From Candidatus Rokubacteria bacterium 13_1_40CM_68_15 (GTDB taxonomy: Bacteria > Methylomirabilota > Methylomirabilia > Rokubacteriales > CSP1-6): a DNA stretch of 32,515 nucleotides. The translations under genes and the position numbers were made by a program. Under the pieces are notes generated by a model. That model worked only from the letters and a program-made list of their open reading frames with translations. It made no database searches and was not told where the DNA came from. The DNA is taken from the NCBI GenBank assembly GCA_001917585.1, contig MNEG01000035.1:1-32515 (forward strand), written 5' to 3'. Positions 7,744 through 14,124 of the stretch are shown one piece after another; position 1 is the stretch's first letter; every line of letters begins with the position of its first letter.

Positions 7744-8123
7744 AGAAGCGCCGGACGCCGCGCCGCCGCCGCTCGGCCGCCCGGCCGCCACTGGTCGCCC
7801 GCGATGTGCGTGACATCGATGCGTTGCGGGAGGAGCTCGAGCGGCGCGTGGACAGCATCGCGCCGCGCTGGAATGCGAATCCGGAGGACGTGCAGCGCTC
7901 GGTCGCCAAGCTGGTGCTGACGCTCGTCGAGTTCCTGCGCAAGCTGTTCGAGCGGCAGACGCTCAGACGCATGGAGGCGAAGACGTTGACGCCCGAGCAG
8001 ACGGAAGCGATCGGTCTCGCCCTCATGCGCCTCGAAGAAACGATCCAGGACATGGCCAAGCAGTTCGATCTCACGCCGGAGGATCTCAACCTCGATCTCG
8101 GCCCGCTCGGGCGCCTCAGCTGA
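7740..8123 (+). CDS. gvpK: Gas vesicle protein GvpK
   Basis: A 127-residue protein from GTG 7740 (GTGA overlap). It has a very basic N-terminus (KKRRTPRRRR) and then the GvpK domain: VAKLVLTLVEFLRKLFERQ, EQTEAIGLALMRLEETI and the strongly conserved end FDLTPEDLNLDLGPLGRL. GvpK is a conserved assembly protein of gas vesicles. It is the last recognisable gvp gene here. The next gene starts about 170 bases downstream and an inverted repeat overlaps the stop codon, so the operon probably ends here. Confidence 0.95.
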   Translation: MKKRRTPRRRRSAARPPLVARDVRDIDALREELERRVDSIAPRWNANPEDVQRSVAKLVLTLVEFLRKLFERQTLRRMEAKTLTPEQTEAIGLALMRLEETIQDMAKQFDLTPEDLNLDLGPLGRLS

Positions 8124-8141
8124 CGCAGCGCGGAAGCGTCA
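8121..8141 (+). terminator. Inverted repeat at the end of the gvp operon
   Basis: TGACGC (8121-8126) and GCGTCA (8136-8141) form a 6-bp inverted repeat with a 9-base loop, beginning at the gvpK stop codon. There is no T tract, so it is at best a weak or Rho-assisted terminator, or an operator for the following genes. The rest of the 173-base gap to the next gene holds nothing I can identify. Confidence 0.3.
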
Positions 8142-8296
8142 CGTGCCCCACTATGGGAAAACTTCTTCACACACCGCGTGCGTCGCTCGTCAGGGAATCC
8201 TCCTCGGACGCCGGGTTGCGCGTGGCGATCGTCTTGCACGCTTTTTCGACACTCCCGGAGCCCACCGCACCGGCCGGGAGTGTGGAGGGGCGATCC

Positions 8297-8593
8297 ATGG
8301 AAGCGCCGGAATCCCTCGATCAGTTGCGCGCACTCGGTCGGATGGTCTGGCTCGGTCCCGCCCACGGCTGGATGGCCGAACCCGAAGAAGTCATGGGAGC
8401 GCTATCGCACGACGGCTTCCAGGAGGTAAAGTACGAGACGGCGCGCCTGCCGCGCCGGCCGCCGACGGGCGGCGTGTGGCAGGGGCTGAACCCGCGCACG
8501 GGAGCGGTCGCTTCGGCGATCTGGGTTGCTCGCGCGCAATCCGAACGTCCGCTGATGTTCATCGACATCGACGGCAACGCCATCACGGGATGA
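8297..8593 (+). CDS. Hypothetical protein, 98 aa
   Basis: I do not recognise the family. ATG 8297 is preferred over ATG 8153 because GGAGGGG lies 6 bases upstream of it, and the longer reading adds low-complexity sequence. The protein is small and mixed, with no signal peptide or membrane segment. Visible patterns are ALGRMVWLGPAHGWMAEPEEV, a Pro/Arg-rich middle (RLPRRPPTGGVWQG) and a C-terminus ending in PLMFIDIDGNAITG. The alternation looks like a small alpha/beta fold. It overlaps or nearly abuts the small helix-turn-helix-like gene downstream, so the two are probably co-transcribed. Confidence 0.6.
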   Translation: MEAPESLDQLRALGRMVWLGPAHGWMAEPEEVMGALSHDGFQEVKYETARLPRRPPTGGVWQGLNPRTGAVASAIWVARAQSERPLMFIDIDGNAITG

Positions 8594-8610
8594 CCGCGAG
8601 GAGATCGAGC

Positions 8611-8802
8611 ATGGATGATTGGTGGTCCGTGGACGACGAGATCCTCGCCTGTCTCGCCGTGAATCCTTATCTCACCCCGGCCGAGCTCGGCGGCAAGCTG
8701 GGGATGAGCGAGCCAGCGACGAGCTCACTGCTCGCCCTCCTCGCCGCCGAAGGAAAGGTCCGCCTCCGGACGGTGGAACGCGCAGACTCCTCAGATCGTT
8801 AG
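8611..8802 (+). CDS. Small winged-helix-like protein, 63 aa
   Basis: A 63-residue protein starting at ATG 8611, with GAGGAG about 7 bases upstream. ATG 8590 overlaps the previous stop and is an alternative start. The sequence ILACLAVNPYLTPAELGGKL followed by GMSEPATSSLLALLAAEGKV reads as helix-turn-helix plus a short wing, as in MarR- or Lrp-like N-terminal domains. There is no ligand-binding domain. It could be a small transcription regulator of itself, its upstream partner or the selenoprotein genes that begin 42 bases later. That function is inferred from sequence shape only. Confidence 0.6.
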   Translation: MDDWWSVDDEILACLAVNPYLTPAELGGKLGMSEPATSSLLALLAAEGKVRLRTVERADSSDR

Positions 8803-8806
8803 TACA

Positions 8807-8832
8807 CTGGCGTGGCGGTCAAGCCACGCCAG
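8807..8832 (+). promoter_or_regulatory. Perfect 10-bp hairpin abutting the ribosome-binding site of the Sec-peroxiredoxin
   Basis: CTGGCGTGGC (8807-8816) pairs perfectly with GCCACGCCAG (8823-8832) around the loop GGTCAA. The 3' arm runs into the AGGGGGG ribosome-binding sequence (8831-8837) of the gene at 8845. There is no T tract. Folding would hold the first two bases of that site, so control of translation initiation or mRNA stability is more likely than termination. Confidence 0.55.
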
Positions 8833-8844
8833 GGGGGTCCACAC

Positions 8845-9399
8845 ATGCGCGCAACATTCGTCCGGGGCTTCGTCCTCGCCCTGCTCGCCGGTGTCTTGCT
8901 CACCGGGACGGCAGGGGCGCTCGCCGTCGGTCAGAAGGCGCCCGAGTTCGCTTTGCCGGCCGCGGGCCAGCAGCAGCCCGTGAAGCTGAGCGACCTGCTC
9001 GGCAAGGGGCCGGTCGTCATCTACACGGCCATCCAGGCCTTCACGCCGACGTGAACCAAGGAGATAGCGGGCTTCGACGCGGCCCTGCCGCAGTTCCAAG
9101 CCCTCAACGCCCAGGTGGTGGGCGTCAGCGCCGATCACGTCGCAACCCTGAACGCGTTCGTGAAGGAAAACAAGACGCAGCACCTGCTCCTCTCGGACTT
9201 CCGTCGCCAGATGCTTCCCGCCTGGGACGCGATCGTCACCGACGAGAAGAGCCCGATCTACCGCTACGCCAAGCGGGCGTACTTCATCCTCGACAAGAAC
9301 GGCACGGTGAAGTACGTCAAGGTGATGGATAACCCCCTCGATCTGCTCGACGCCAACGAAGTGCTCCGGCAGATCCGAGAGTCCGGCGCCGCCTCGTGA
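8845..9399 (+). CDS. Exported peroxiredoxin (AhpC/TSA family) with selenocysteine at the peroxidatic position
   Basis: Read through one in-frame TGA (9052-9054), this gives a 184-residue peroxiredoxin-like protein. Residues 1-27 form a signal peptide; then comes the family opening VGQKAPEFALPA. The TGA (residue 70) falls in AFTPT-U-TKEIAGF, exactly where peroxiredoxins have FTPxC with the peroxidatic cysteine. The same frame then continues for 115 residues of normal family sequence (VVGVSADH, AYFILDKNGTVKYV). The decoded protein has no cysteine, so it would be a one-Sec enzyme reduced by a partner. ATG 8845 follows AGGGGGG. The stop overlaps the GTG of the next gene, itself a predicted selenoprotein. 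Other TGAs in the window act as normal stops, so this is not code reassignment. A pseudogene is the alternative, but the exact position of the TGA argues against it. Confidence 0.85.
9067..9088 (+). promoter_or_regulatory. Candidate SECIS hairpin of the peroxiredoxin (weaker)
   Basis: Beginning 13 bases after the TGA, GC-GGGC (9067-9072) can pair with GCCC-U-GC (9082-9088). This makes a 6-bp stem with one bulged U and a 9-base loop, UUCGACGCG. Distance from TGA to loop fits bacterial SECIS elements, but the loop does not begin with G as most known ones do. This is the least convincing of the three. Confidence 0.4.
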
Positions 9400-9929
9400 A
9401 TGCGGTGATCGGTCTGGCGCTGGCGGCGGTGTGCGTCTTCACGACCACCGCCGGCGCCGCCGGTCCCGACTTCACCGCGCTCGGATTCCAGGCCTACGAG
9501 CCGCCGAAGCCGGCGCCGGCCTTCGCGCTCCCCGATCTCGACGGCAAGACGACGCGCCTGGAGGACTTCCGTGGCAAGGTGCTCCTGCTGTTCTACTGGG
9601 CGACGTGGTGACCCACCTGCCGGGAGGAGTTACCTTCCGTCAACCGGATGTACAGCGAGCTCAAGGGTAAGGGTCTCGAGGTCCGGCTCATCGCCTTCCG
9701 CGAGAGCGCTGACCTCGTCCGCCGCACGGTGAAGGAGCGTGGCTACGTCGTTCCGTCGCTCGTCGACGCCAGCGGTGACGTTACCGGCCGGCTGTACGGC
9801 GTGTTCGGCCCGCCGACCGTCTATTTCGTCGATCGCCAGGGGCGACTGCTGGCCCGAGGCGTCGGCCCTCACGACTGGGCGTCGCCGGCCACGCGCACGC
9901 TCATCGAACGTCTGCTGAGCGGCGGCTAG
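9396..9929 (+). CDS. TlpA/ResA-like thiol-disulfide oxidoreductase with a Sec-x-x-Cys active site
   Basis: Read through TGA 9609-9611 this is a 177-residue exported thioredoxin-fold protein. The start is GTG 9396 in a GTGA overlap with the peroxiredoxin. Residues 1-22 are a signal peptide or membrane anchor. PAPAFALPDLDGKTTRLEDF and GKVLLLFYWATW are classic TlpA/ResA segments. The TGA is residue 72 in WATW-U-PTC-REELPS, replacing the first cysteine of the WCxxC motif; Cys75 remains. The frame continues with LKGKGLEVRLIAF and the cis-Pro region FGPPTVYFVDRQG to a stop at 9929. A strong SECIS-like hairpin follows. A reductant for the adjacent one-Sec peroxiredoxin is the natural role. A reader treating TGA as stop would see a 71-residue fragment. 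Confidence 0.9.
9621..9639 (+). promoter_or_regulatory. SECIS element of the TlpA-like selenoprotein
   Basis: CGGGAGG (9621-9627) pairs with CCUUCCG (9633-9639), seven pairs including one G-U, closing a five-base loop AGUUA. The loop starts 16 bases after the TGA and carries a GU near its 5' side. Both features fit what is known of bacterial SECIS hairpins read by SelB. The sequence is also coding (REELPS), as expected for bacterial elements. Confidence 0.75.
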
Positions 9930-9941
9930 CGACGCGCCGCC

Positions 9942-11570
9942 TCACTGGGCGACGTTGATGCGGCCCTCGACCGCGGCGGTGACGCGTCCGCGCGCGCGTA
10001 CCGCACGGCTGATCGTCTCGGCGATCGGCTCTCGCGTCACGCCCGTTCCATTCGCGAGATTCGCGTAGCCGTCGCCTCCGTTGTAGACGAAGTCGCTGGT
10101 CACCGCGGTGTACATGGTCTCGTCAGGCGCGATCGGAGCAGCGCTCGCGCGCGTCACCGCCACGACGCGGCGGCCGGGCGGCCGGCGCGGATCGAACGTG
10201 TAGCGCAGCCCGGAGACCTGCAAGAACCGCCCCACACCGTTCCGGTAGCGACCGTCGACCCAGGCGCCGTGACTCACGCTGTTCTCGAGGGCCGCCCACA
10301 GCGCGCGCCCGCTGATCCGAAACGTGACCGCCACGTTGTTGAAGGGAAAGACGGCGTGGAAGTCGCCCTCGACCACGTCCCACGGCGGCCCTGCCGAGTA
10401 GCCGGGTGCGGGACGGCGCAGGCGATGATCGGCGGGCTGGTACGTGGACGGCACGTCGTCGCGGAGGGCCCCCGAGACGTCGAAGGCGAAGTCGGTTCCG
10501 TAGGTCGCGCGGAGCGCGTCGGTCTCGAGGTTGCCCAGGCGCGACTCCTCCTGGCGCGAGCGGTCGAGGCGCACGGCAGCCTCGCCGACGGTGACGTCGA
10601 ACAGCGGCCGGCTCCGGGCTCGATACTCCTCGATCAGCGCCTGCACGGTCGGATCCGGGCGCACCGCGTCGGTCCAGGGCCGCTTGTGAACCGCCGTCTT
10701 GCTCACGACGGCCCGGGCTCGCCGATCGTAGTCCACGGTGATCACCGCGTATTCCACGCCCTTCGAGCGATTCTCCACGACCAGCACGCCGTCGATCACC
10801 GCGTTGACGGTCATGTCGGTGTGATCGCCGATGAGGACGTCCACGCCTCGTGCCCCGCGCGCCATCTCGACGATCTGGCCACGCGGGCTGCCGTCGGCGG
10901 CGACGGCGATGGCGCCCACGTGGGCGAGGACGATCACGACCTCGGCTCCGCGGGCGCGCAGCGCGCCGGCTTCCGCGTTCATCGCCGGCACCGGAGGGAA
11001 GAACTGAAACTCGCCGGTGCGACCGACGGCGACGACGGACGGCGTCTCCGGGTTGCCGATCCCGACGACGCCGACCTTGATCCCGTTCAGCGTGACCAGC
11101 CACGAGGGCGGCACCAGGCGGGTGCCGTCGGCGGCGACGATGTTGGCGGCGACGTACGGGAAGCGCGCGCGCGCCATCAGCGCGCGCAGGCGGTCGACGC
11201 CGTGGTCGAAGTTGTGGTTGCCGAGGGTGTCGACGTCGATGCCCATCAGATTCGCGGCCAGCACGGCCGGGACGTCGTCGAAGAACGCCGAGAGCGGTGG
11301 CGTTCCACCGAAGGCGTCGCCGGCGGTGACCACGAGCGTGCCGACGGGGTTGGCGGCGCGCTCGGCGTCGAAGTAGGTCTTGAGCGCGGCGGCGCCGCCG
11401 ACCTGCCGCGTCCGACCTCCGTCGACCACGCCGACCGGCTCGAGCTGCCCGTGCCAGTCACTGATGTCGACGATCGTGATCCGCCCGACGTCGGGTGATC
11501 CGGACTCGAGGCGTGCACAGGCGGCGAGCGCCAGGACGAGAGCAAGGCGGAGGACGAAGGTGCGAGGCAC
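9942..11570 (-). CDS. 5'-nucleotidase / UshA-type metallophosphoesterase lipoprotein
   Basis: A 542-residue exported enzyme. The signal peptide ends in the lipobox LAAC with Cys18, so the protein is likely lipid-anchored. The N-terminal calcineurin-like domain shows the di-metal motifs D38xH40 (ISDWHG), GD85 (TAGDAFGGTP), GN118H119 (GNHNFDHG), LAHVG and GDHTDM. The C-terminal half matches the 5'-nucleotidase substrate-binding domain (NLETDALRATYGTDFAF, YNGGDGYANLANG). The family hydrolyses extracellular nucleotides or nucleotide sugars to salvage nucleoside and phosphate. The start is GTG 11570, six bases after the stop of the CcdA-like selenoprotein gene, so the two are probably co-transcribed. 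A functional link between them is not obvious. Confidence 0.92.
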   Translation of the reverse strand: MPRTFVLRLALVLALAACARLESGSPDVGRITIVDISDWHGQLEPVGVVDGGRTRQVGGAAALKTYFDAERAANPVGTLVVTAGDAFGGTPPLSAFFDDVPAVLAANLMGIDVDTLGNHNFDHGVDRLRALMARARFPYVAANIVAADGTRLVPPSWLVTLNGIKVGVVGIGNPETPSVVAVGRTGEFQFFPPVPAMNAEAGALRARGAEVVIVLAHVGAIAVAADGSPRGQIVEMARGARGVDVLIGDHTDMTVNAVIDGVLVVENRSKGVEYAVITVDYDRRARAVVSKTAVHKRPWTDAVRPDPTVQALIEEYRARSRPLFDVTVGEAAVRLDRSRQEESRLGNLETDALRATYGTDFAFDVSGALRDDVPSTYQPADHRLRRPAPGYSAGPPWDVVEGDFHAVFPFNNVAVTFRISGRALWAALENSVSHGAWVDGRYRNGVGRFLQVSGLRYTFDPRRPPGRRVVAVTRASAAPIAPDETMYTAVTSDFVYNGGDGYANLANGTGVTREPIAETISRAVRARGRVTAAVEGRINVAQ

Positions 11571-11576
11571 GCTGAG

Positions 11577-12419
11577 CTAGGCGCGCGTGAAGAACAGGGC
11601 CCAGGTCGCGCGCAGCGTCCACATCGAGAGCATGAAGCCGCCGGCGACGGCGAGGGCGACGCCGCCCACCAGCCTCACGCGCTCCTGCAAGACCTGGGTA
11701 CAACGGTCGCCGCGCGCCATCAGCGTGCCGGCCACGGCGAGCGGAACGACCAGGCCCAGGCCGTACGCCATGAGCGTGATCGCACCGAGCCACGGGCTCT
11801 GGCGCGCCGCCACCCAGCCGATGACCAGCGCGTACGCGGACAGCGGACTGAAGATGGCCATCGTCGCGCCGAAGGCGAGGGCGATGATCAGCGCGCGCCG
11901 CGACAGGCTGCTCGTGCTCCGGCCGGTCGGCACGGTGCGTACTTCGGGCAGCAGTGGTCGGATCACGCCGAGCTCACCGAGGGCGACCATGAGCGCGAGC
12001 AACCCGACGATGGTCAGCGCGATCGAGGCGATCGCCTCGCGCGCCCAGGGTGTCGTCACCTTCGCCGCCACCGCGGCGCCGGCCCACGCCATGGCCGCGC
12101 CGAAGGCGCCCAGCACCACGAGAAGCGCGCCCGTGAAGATGCCGAGCGTCCTCAGCCACTGCCGTCTCGTTTTCGCCTCCTGAACCAGGGGCGTGATCGT
12201 GAAGATCATCGGCGTCCATCAGGGGACACAGACGCGTGGCACCCCCATCACGAAGGCGAGCACGACAGTGGCCGCGGCGCCGGCCAGCGGGGCGCTGGGG
12301 TCCATGAACAGCGCGATGAAGCCCTTGTAGAGCCGACTGAACACCGGCGCATTCCAGAGCGCGCCGAGGGCTCCGCCGGCGAGCGTGGCCACGACGAACG
12401 CGGTCGTACGAGCGTGCAT
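11577..12419 (-). CDS. CcdA/DsbD-like membrane thiol-electron transporter with selenocysteine
   Basis: Two abutting minus-strand open frames (12419-12219 and 12218-11577) are in the same frame, separated only by TGA at 12221-12219. Joined, they give a 280-residue protein with an N-terminal hydrophobic segment and six CcdA-like helices. Sec67 lies in GVPRVCVP-U-WTPMIFTITP, matching the PCxxP motif of CcdA/DsbD helix 1 (P-U-W-T-P); Cys64 gives a C-V-P-U pair. The partner cysteine usually found in the second helix pair is replaced (IFSPLSAYAL), so redox chemistry would rest on Sec67 and perhaps Cys64. ATG 12419 follows GGGAGGA. CcdA-like proteins carry electrons from cytoplasmic thioredoxin across the membrane, ideal for feeding the exported Sec proteins nearby. 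A frame starting at ATG 12209 alone would lose helix 1. The 5'-nucleotidase gene follows after six bases. Confidence 0.85.
12174..12193 (-). promoter_or_regulatory. SECIS element of the CcdA-like selenoprotein
   Basis: In the minus-strand mRNA, CGCCCCUG (12193-12186) pairs with CAGG-A-GGCG (12182-12174). This gives eight pairs with one bulged A, closing the three-base loop GUU. The loop begins 34 bases after the TGA, inside the usual SECIS window, and its GGUU apex resembles the GGU of the classic fdhF element. A smaller 5-bp hairpin (UGAUC/GAUCA) lies between it and the TGA. Confidence 0.7.
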
Positions 12420-12472
12420 GCATTCCTCCCGGACGCCTGTCATCGGGCGTCTGACCATCGCACTATGCCAGA

Positions 12473-13495
12473 TCAACGTCGTGCCGGCTCGGGCCCGACG
12501 CGAACGATGACCTTGCCGAAATTCCGGCCGTCGAGCAGGCCGATGAGCGCACGCGGCGCCTGCTCCAGCCCCTCGACGACGTCTTCACGGTAGCGGACGC
12601 GTCCTTCGCGCACCCAGCGCGTCATCTCCGTCAGAAAGTCGGCCTGACGGTCGCTGTGGTCGGAGACGATGAAGCCGCGAATCGTCACGCGGTTGACCAG
12701 GACAGGCCGGAGGTCGGGCCCTCGCACCGGCTCCGTCGCATTGTACTGGCTGACGAGGCCACAGAGCGGGATGCGGGCGCCGGGGTTGACGAGCCGGAGC
12801 ACGGCGTCGAGCACGGCGCCGCCGACGTTCTCGAAGTACACGTCGATCCCGGACGGACAGGCCAGGCGGAGCGCGCCCACGAGATCGCCGCTTCGATGAT
12901 TCACACACGCGTCGAAGCCGAGCGTGTCCACGACGAAGCGGCACTTCTCCTCGGAGCCCGCGATGCCGACGGCCCGGCACCCTTTGAGCTTTGCGATCTG
13001 ACCGACCACGCTGCCCACGGCGCCCGACGCCGCTGACACGACGACGGTCTCGCCGGCCCGCGGGCGGCCGATGTCGAGCAATCCGACGTACGCCGTCAGG
13101 CCGGGCATGCCGAGCACGCCGAGGGCCATGCCGATCGGCGCCTGCGTCGGATCGAGCGTCCGAACCCCGGCGCCCGTGGACACCGCCCAGCCCTGCCAGC
13201 CGTCGTAGCCGAGGACGACGTCACCCGGCTTGAACGAGGGGTGACGCGACTCCATCACCTCGCTCACCGTGCCGCCCACCATGACCTGTCCGATGTCCAC
13301 CGCCTTGGCGTACGAACGTCCCTCACTCATGCGGCCACGCATGTACGGATCCAGGGAAAGGTAGATCGTCCGGCAGAGGATCTGGCCGTCGCCCGGCCGC
13401 GGCGGCGGCGACTCGATGAGCATGAAGTCGTCCTGACGCGGCGCTCCGGTCGGTCGGCGGGCCAGCACGATCTGACGGTTCAGCGGCGTGGTCAT
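12473..13495 (-). CDS. NADP-dependent MDR-family oxidoreductase (CurA / leukotriene B4 dehydrogenase type)
   Basis: A 340-residue medium-chain reductase without the catalytic zinc ligands of alcohol dehydrogenases. It opens with NRQIVLARRPTGAP and has TIYLSLDPYMRGRMS, typical of the CurA/prostaglandin-reductase group that reduces C=C bonds of enones. The nucleotide-binding site is SAASGAVGSVVGQ. ENVGG and the C-terminal GKVIVRVG are also typical. ATG 13495 follows GAGGA. It overlaps the methyltransferase gene by four bases (13492-13495), placing it in the operon that starts with the CoA transferase. The Sec-CcdA gene begins 53 bases downstream. Confidence 0.92.
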   Translation of the reverse strand: MTTPLNRQIVLARRPTGAPRQDDFMLIESPPPRPGDGQILCRTIYLSLDPYMRGRMSEGRSYAKAVDIGQVMVGGTVSEVMESRHPSFKPGDVVLGYDGWQGWAVSTGAGVRTLDPTQAPIGMALGVLGMPGLTAYVGLLDIGRPRAGETVVVSAASGAVGSVVGQIAKLKGCRAVGIAGSEEKCRFVVDTLGFDACVNHRSGDLVGALRLACPSGIDVYFENVGGAVLDAVLRLVNPGARIPLCGLVSQYNATEPVRGPDLRPVLVNRVTIRGFIVSDHSDRQADFLTEMTRWVREGRVRYREDVVEGLEQAPRALIGLLDGRNFGKVIVRVGPEPARR

Positions 13496-14124
13496 CGGGT
13501 GTCCTCGGCGCGCGACGCCCACACCGCGTACAGCGGATCACCGGCCGGCGACGTGTGCGCCCACTGATGAACGTCGGCGAAGGCGGCCGAGGCCGCGAAG
13601 TACGCGGTGACGATGGCCCCATGCTGGGAGTCGTCAGCCGCGTGCCAGAGGGCGACGGCCTTCTCCGGAAAGCAACGGTTGCTGAACGAGACGATGAAGG
13701 GCGCATGCGGCCTCAGGCAGCGCGCCACCTCCCGGAAGACCTCCACCGGCCGCGTGAGGTACTGCACGGACACCGCGCACAGCGCCGCGTCGAAGGCGGT
13801 GTCGTTGAAGGGCAGCGACGGCTCGCGATTGAGATCGTGGACGATGCCCTGAGCCAGTTGCGGGTTGTCACGCATCTCGTCGCGATTCATCCCCAGCCCG
13901 ATCACGATGCCGGTGAAGGACGGCGGCAGGTGGCTGCGCCAGGAGGCCATGAGGTCGAGCACGGTTGCCGCCGCCGGTACCAGCGCGGCATAGAGTCCCC
14001 GCAAGGCGGCGATCGCGTCGTCGTCGATGTGGACGACGCGCCGCGGCTGGGCATAGAAGCGGTGATCGTCCTCCTCGTTCATCCGGCGGAAGGCGCCGGG
14101 AGGAAACTCGATCGCCTTCGTCAC
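13492..14124 (-). CDS. Class I SAM-dependent methyltransferase-like protein
   Basis: A 210-residue protein from GTG 14124, in a GTGA overlap with the CoA-transferase stop. VLDLMASWRSHLP replaces the usual glycine-rich SAM-binding VLDxGxG motif, which is degenerate here. NREPSLPFNDTAFDAALCAVSVQYLTRPVEVFREVARCLRP is the motif II-III region of UbiE/Methyltransf_11 proteins (written here only as family evidence; key points are LPFNDTAFDAAL and VFREVARCLRP). FSNRCFPEKAVALW follows. The weak glycine motif leaves open whether it still binds SAM. Substrate is unknown. Confidence 0.8.
   Translation of the reverse strand: MTKAIEFPPGAFRRMNEEDDHRFYAQPRRVVHIDDDAIAALRGLYAALVPAAATVLDLMASWRSHLPPSFTGIVIGLGMNRDEMRDNPQLAQGIVHDLNREPSLPFNDTAFDAALCAVSVQYLTRPVEVFREVARCLRPHAPFIVSFSNRCFPEKAVALWHAADDSQHGAIVTAYFAASAAFADVHQWAHTSPAGDPLYAVWASRAEDTR

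Noticed and set aside
9052-9611. TGA codons in the peroxiredoxin and TlpA-like genes as ordinary nonsense mutations
   Set aside because: Each TGA falls exactly on the catalytic cysteine codon, the frames are otherwise intact, and a third gene nearby shows the same. Random stops would not choose this position three times. Whole-genome TGA recoding is also unlikely because many genes here end in TGA at the normal family end.
10269-11498. 409-codon plus-strand reading frame
   Set aside because: Antisense shadow of the 5'-nucleotidase gene; no family motif in its translation.
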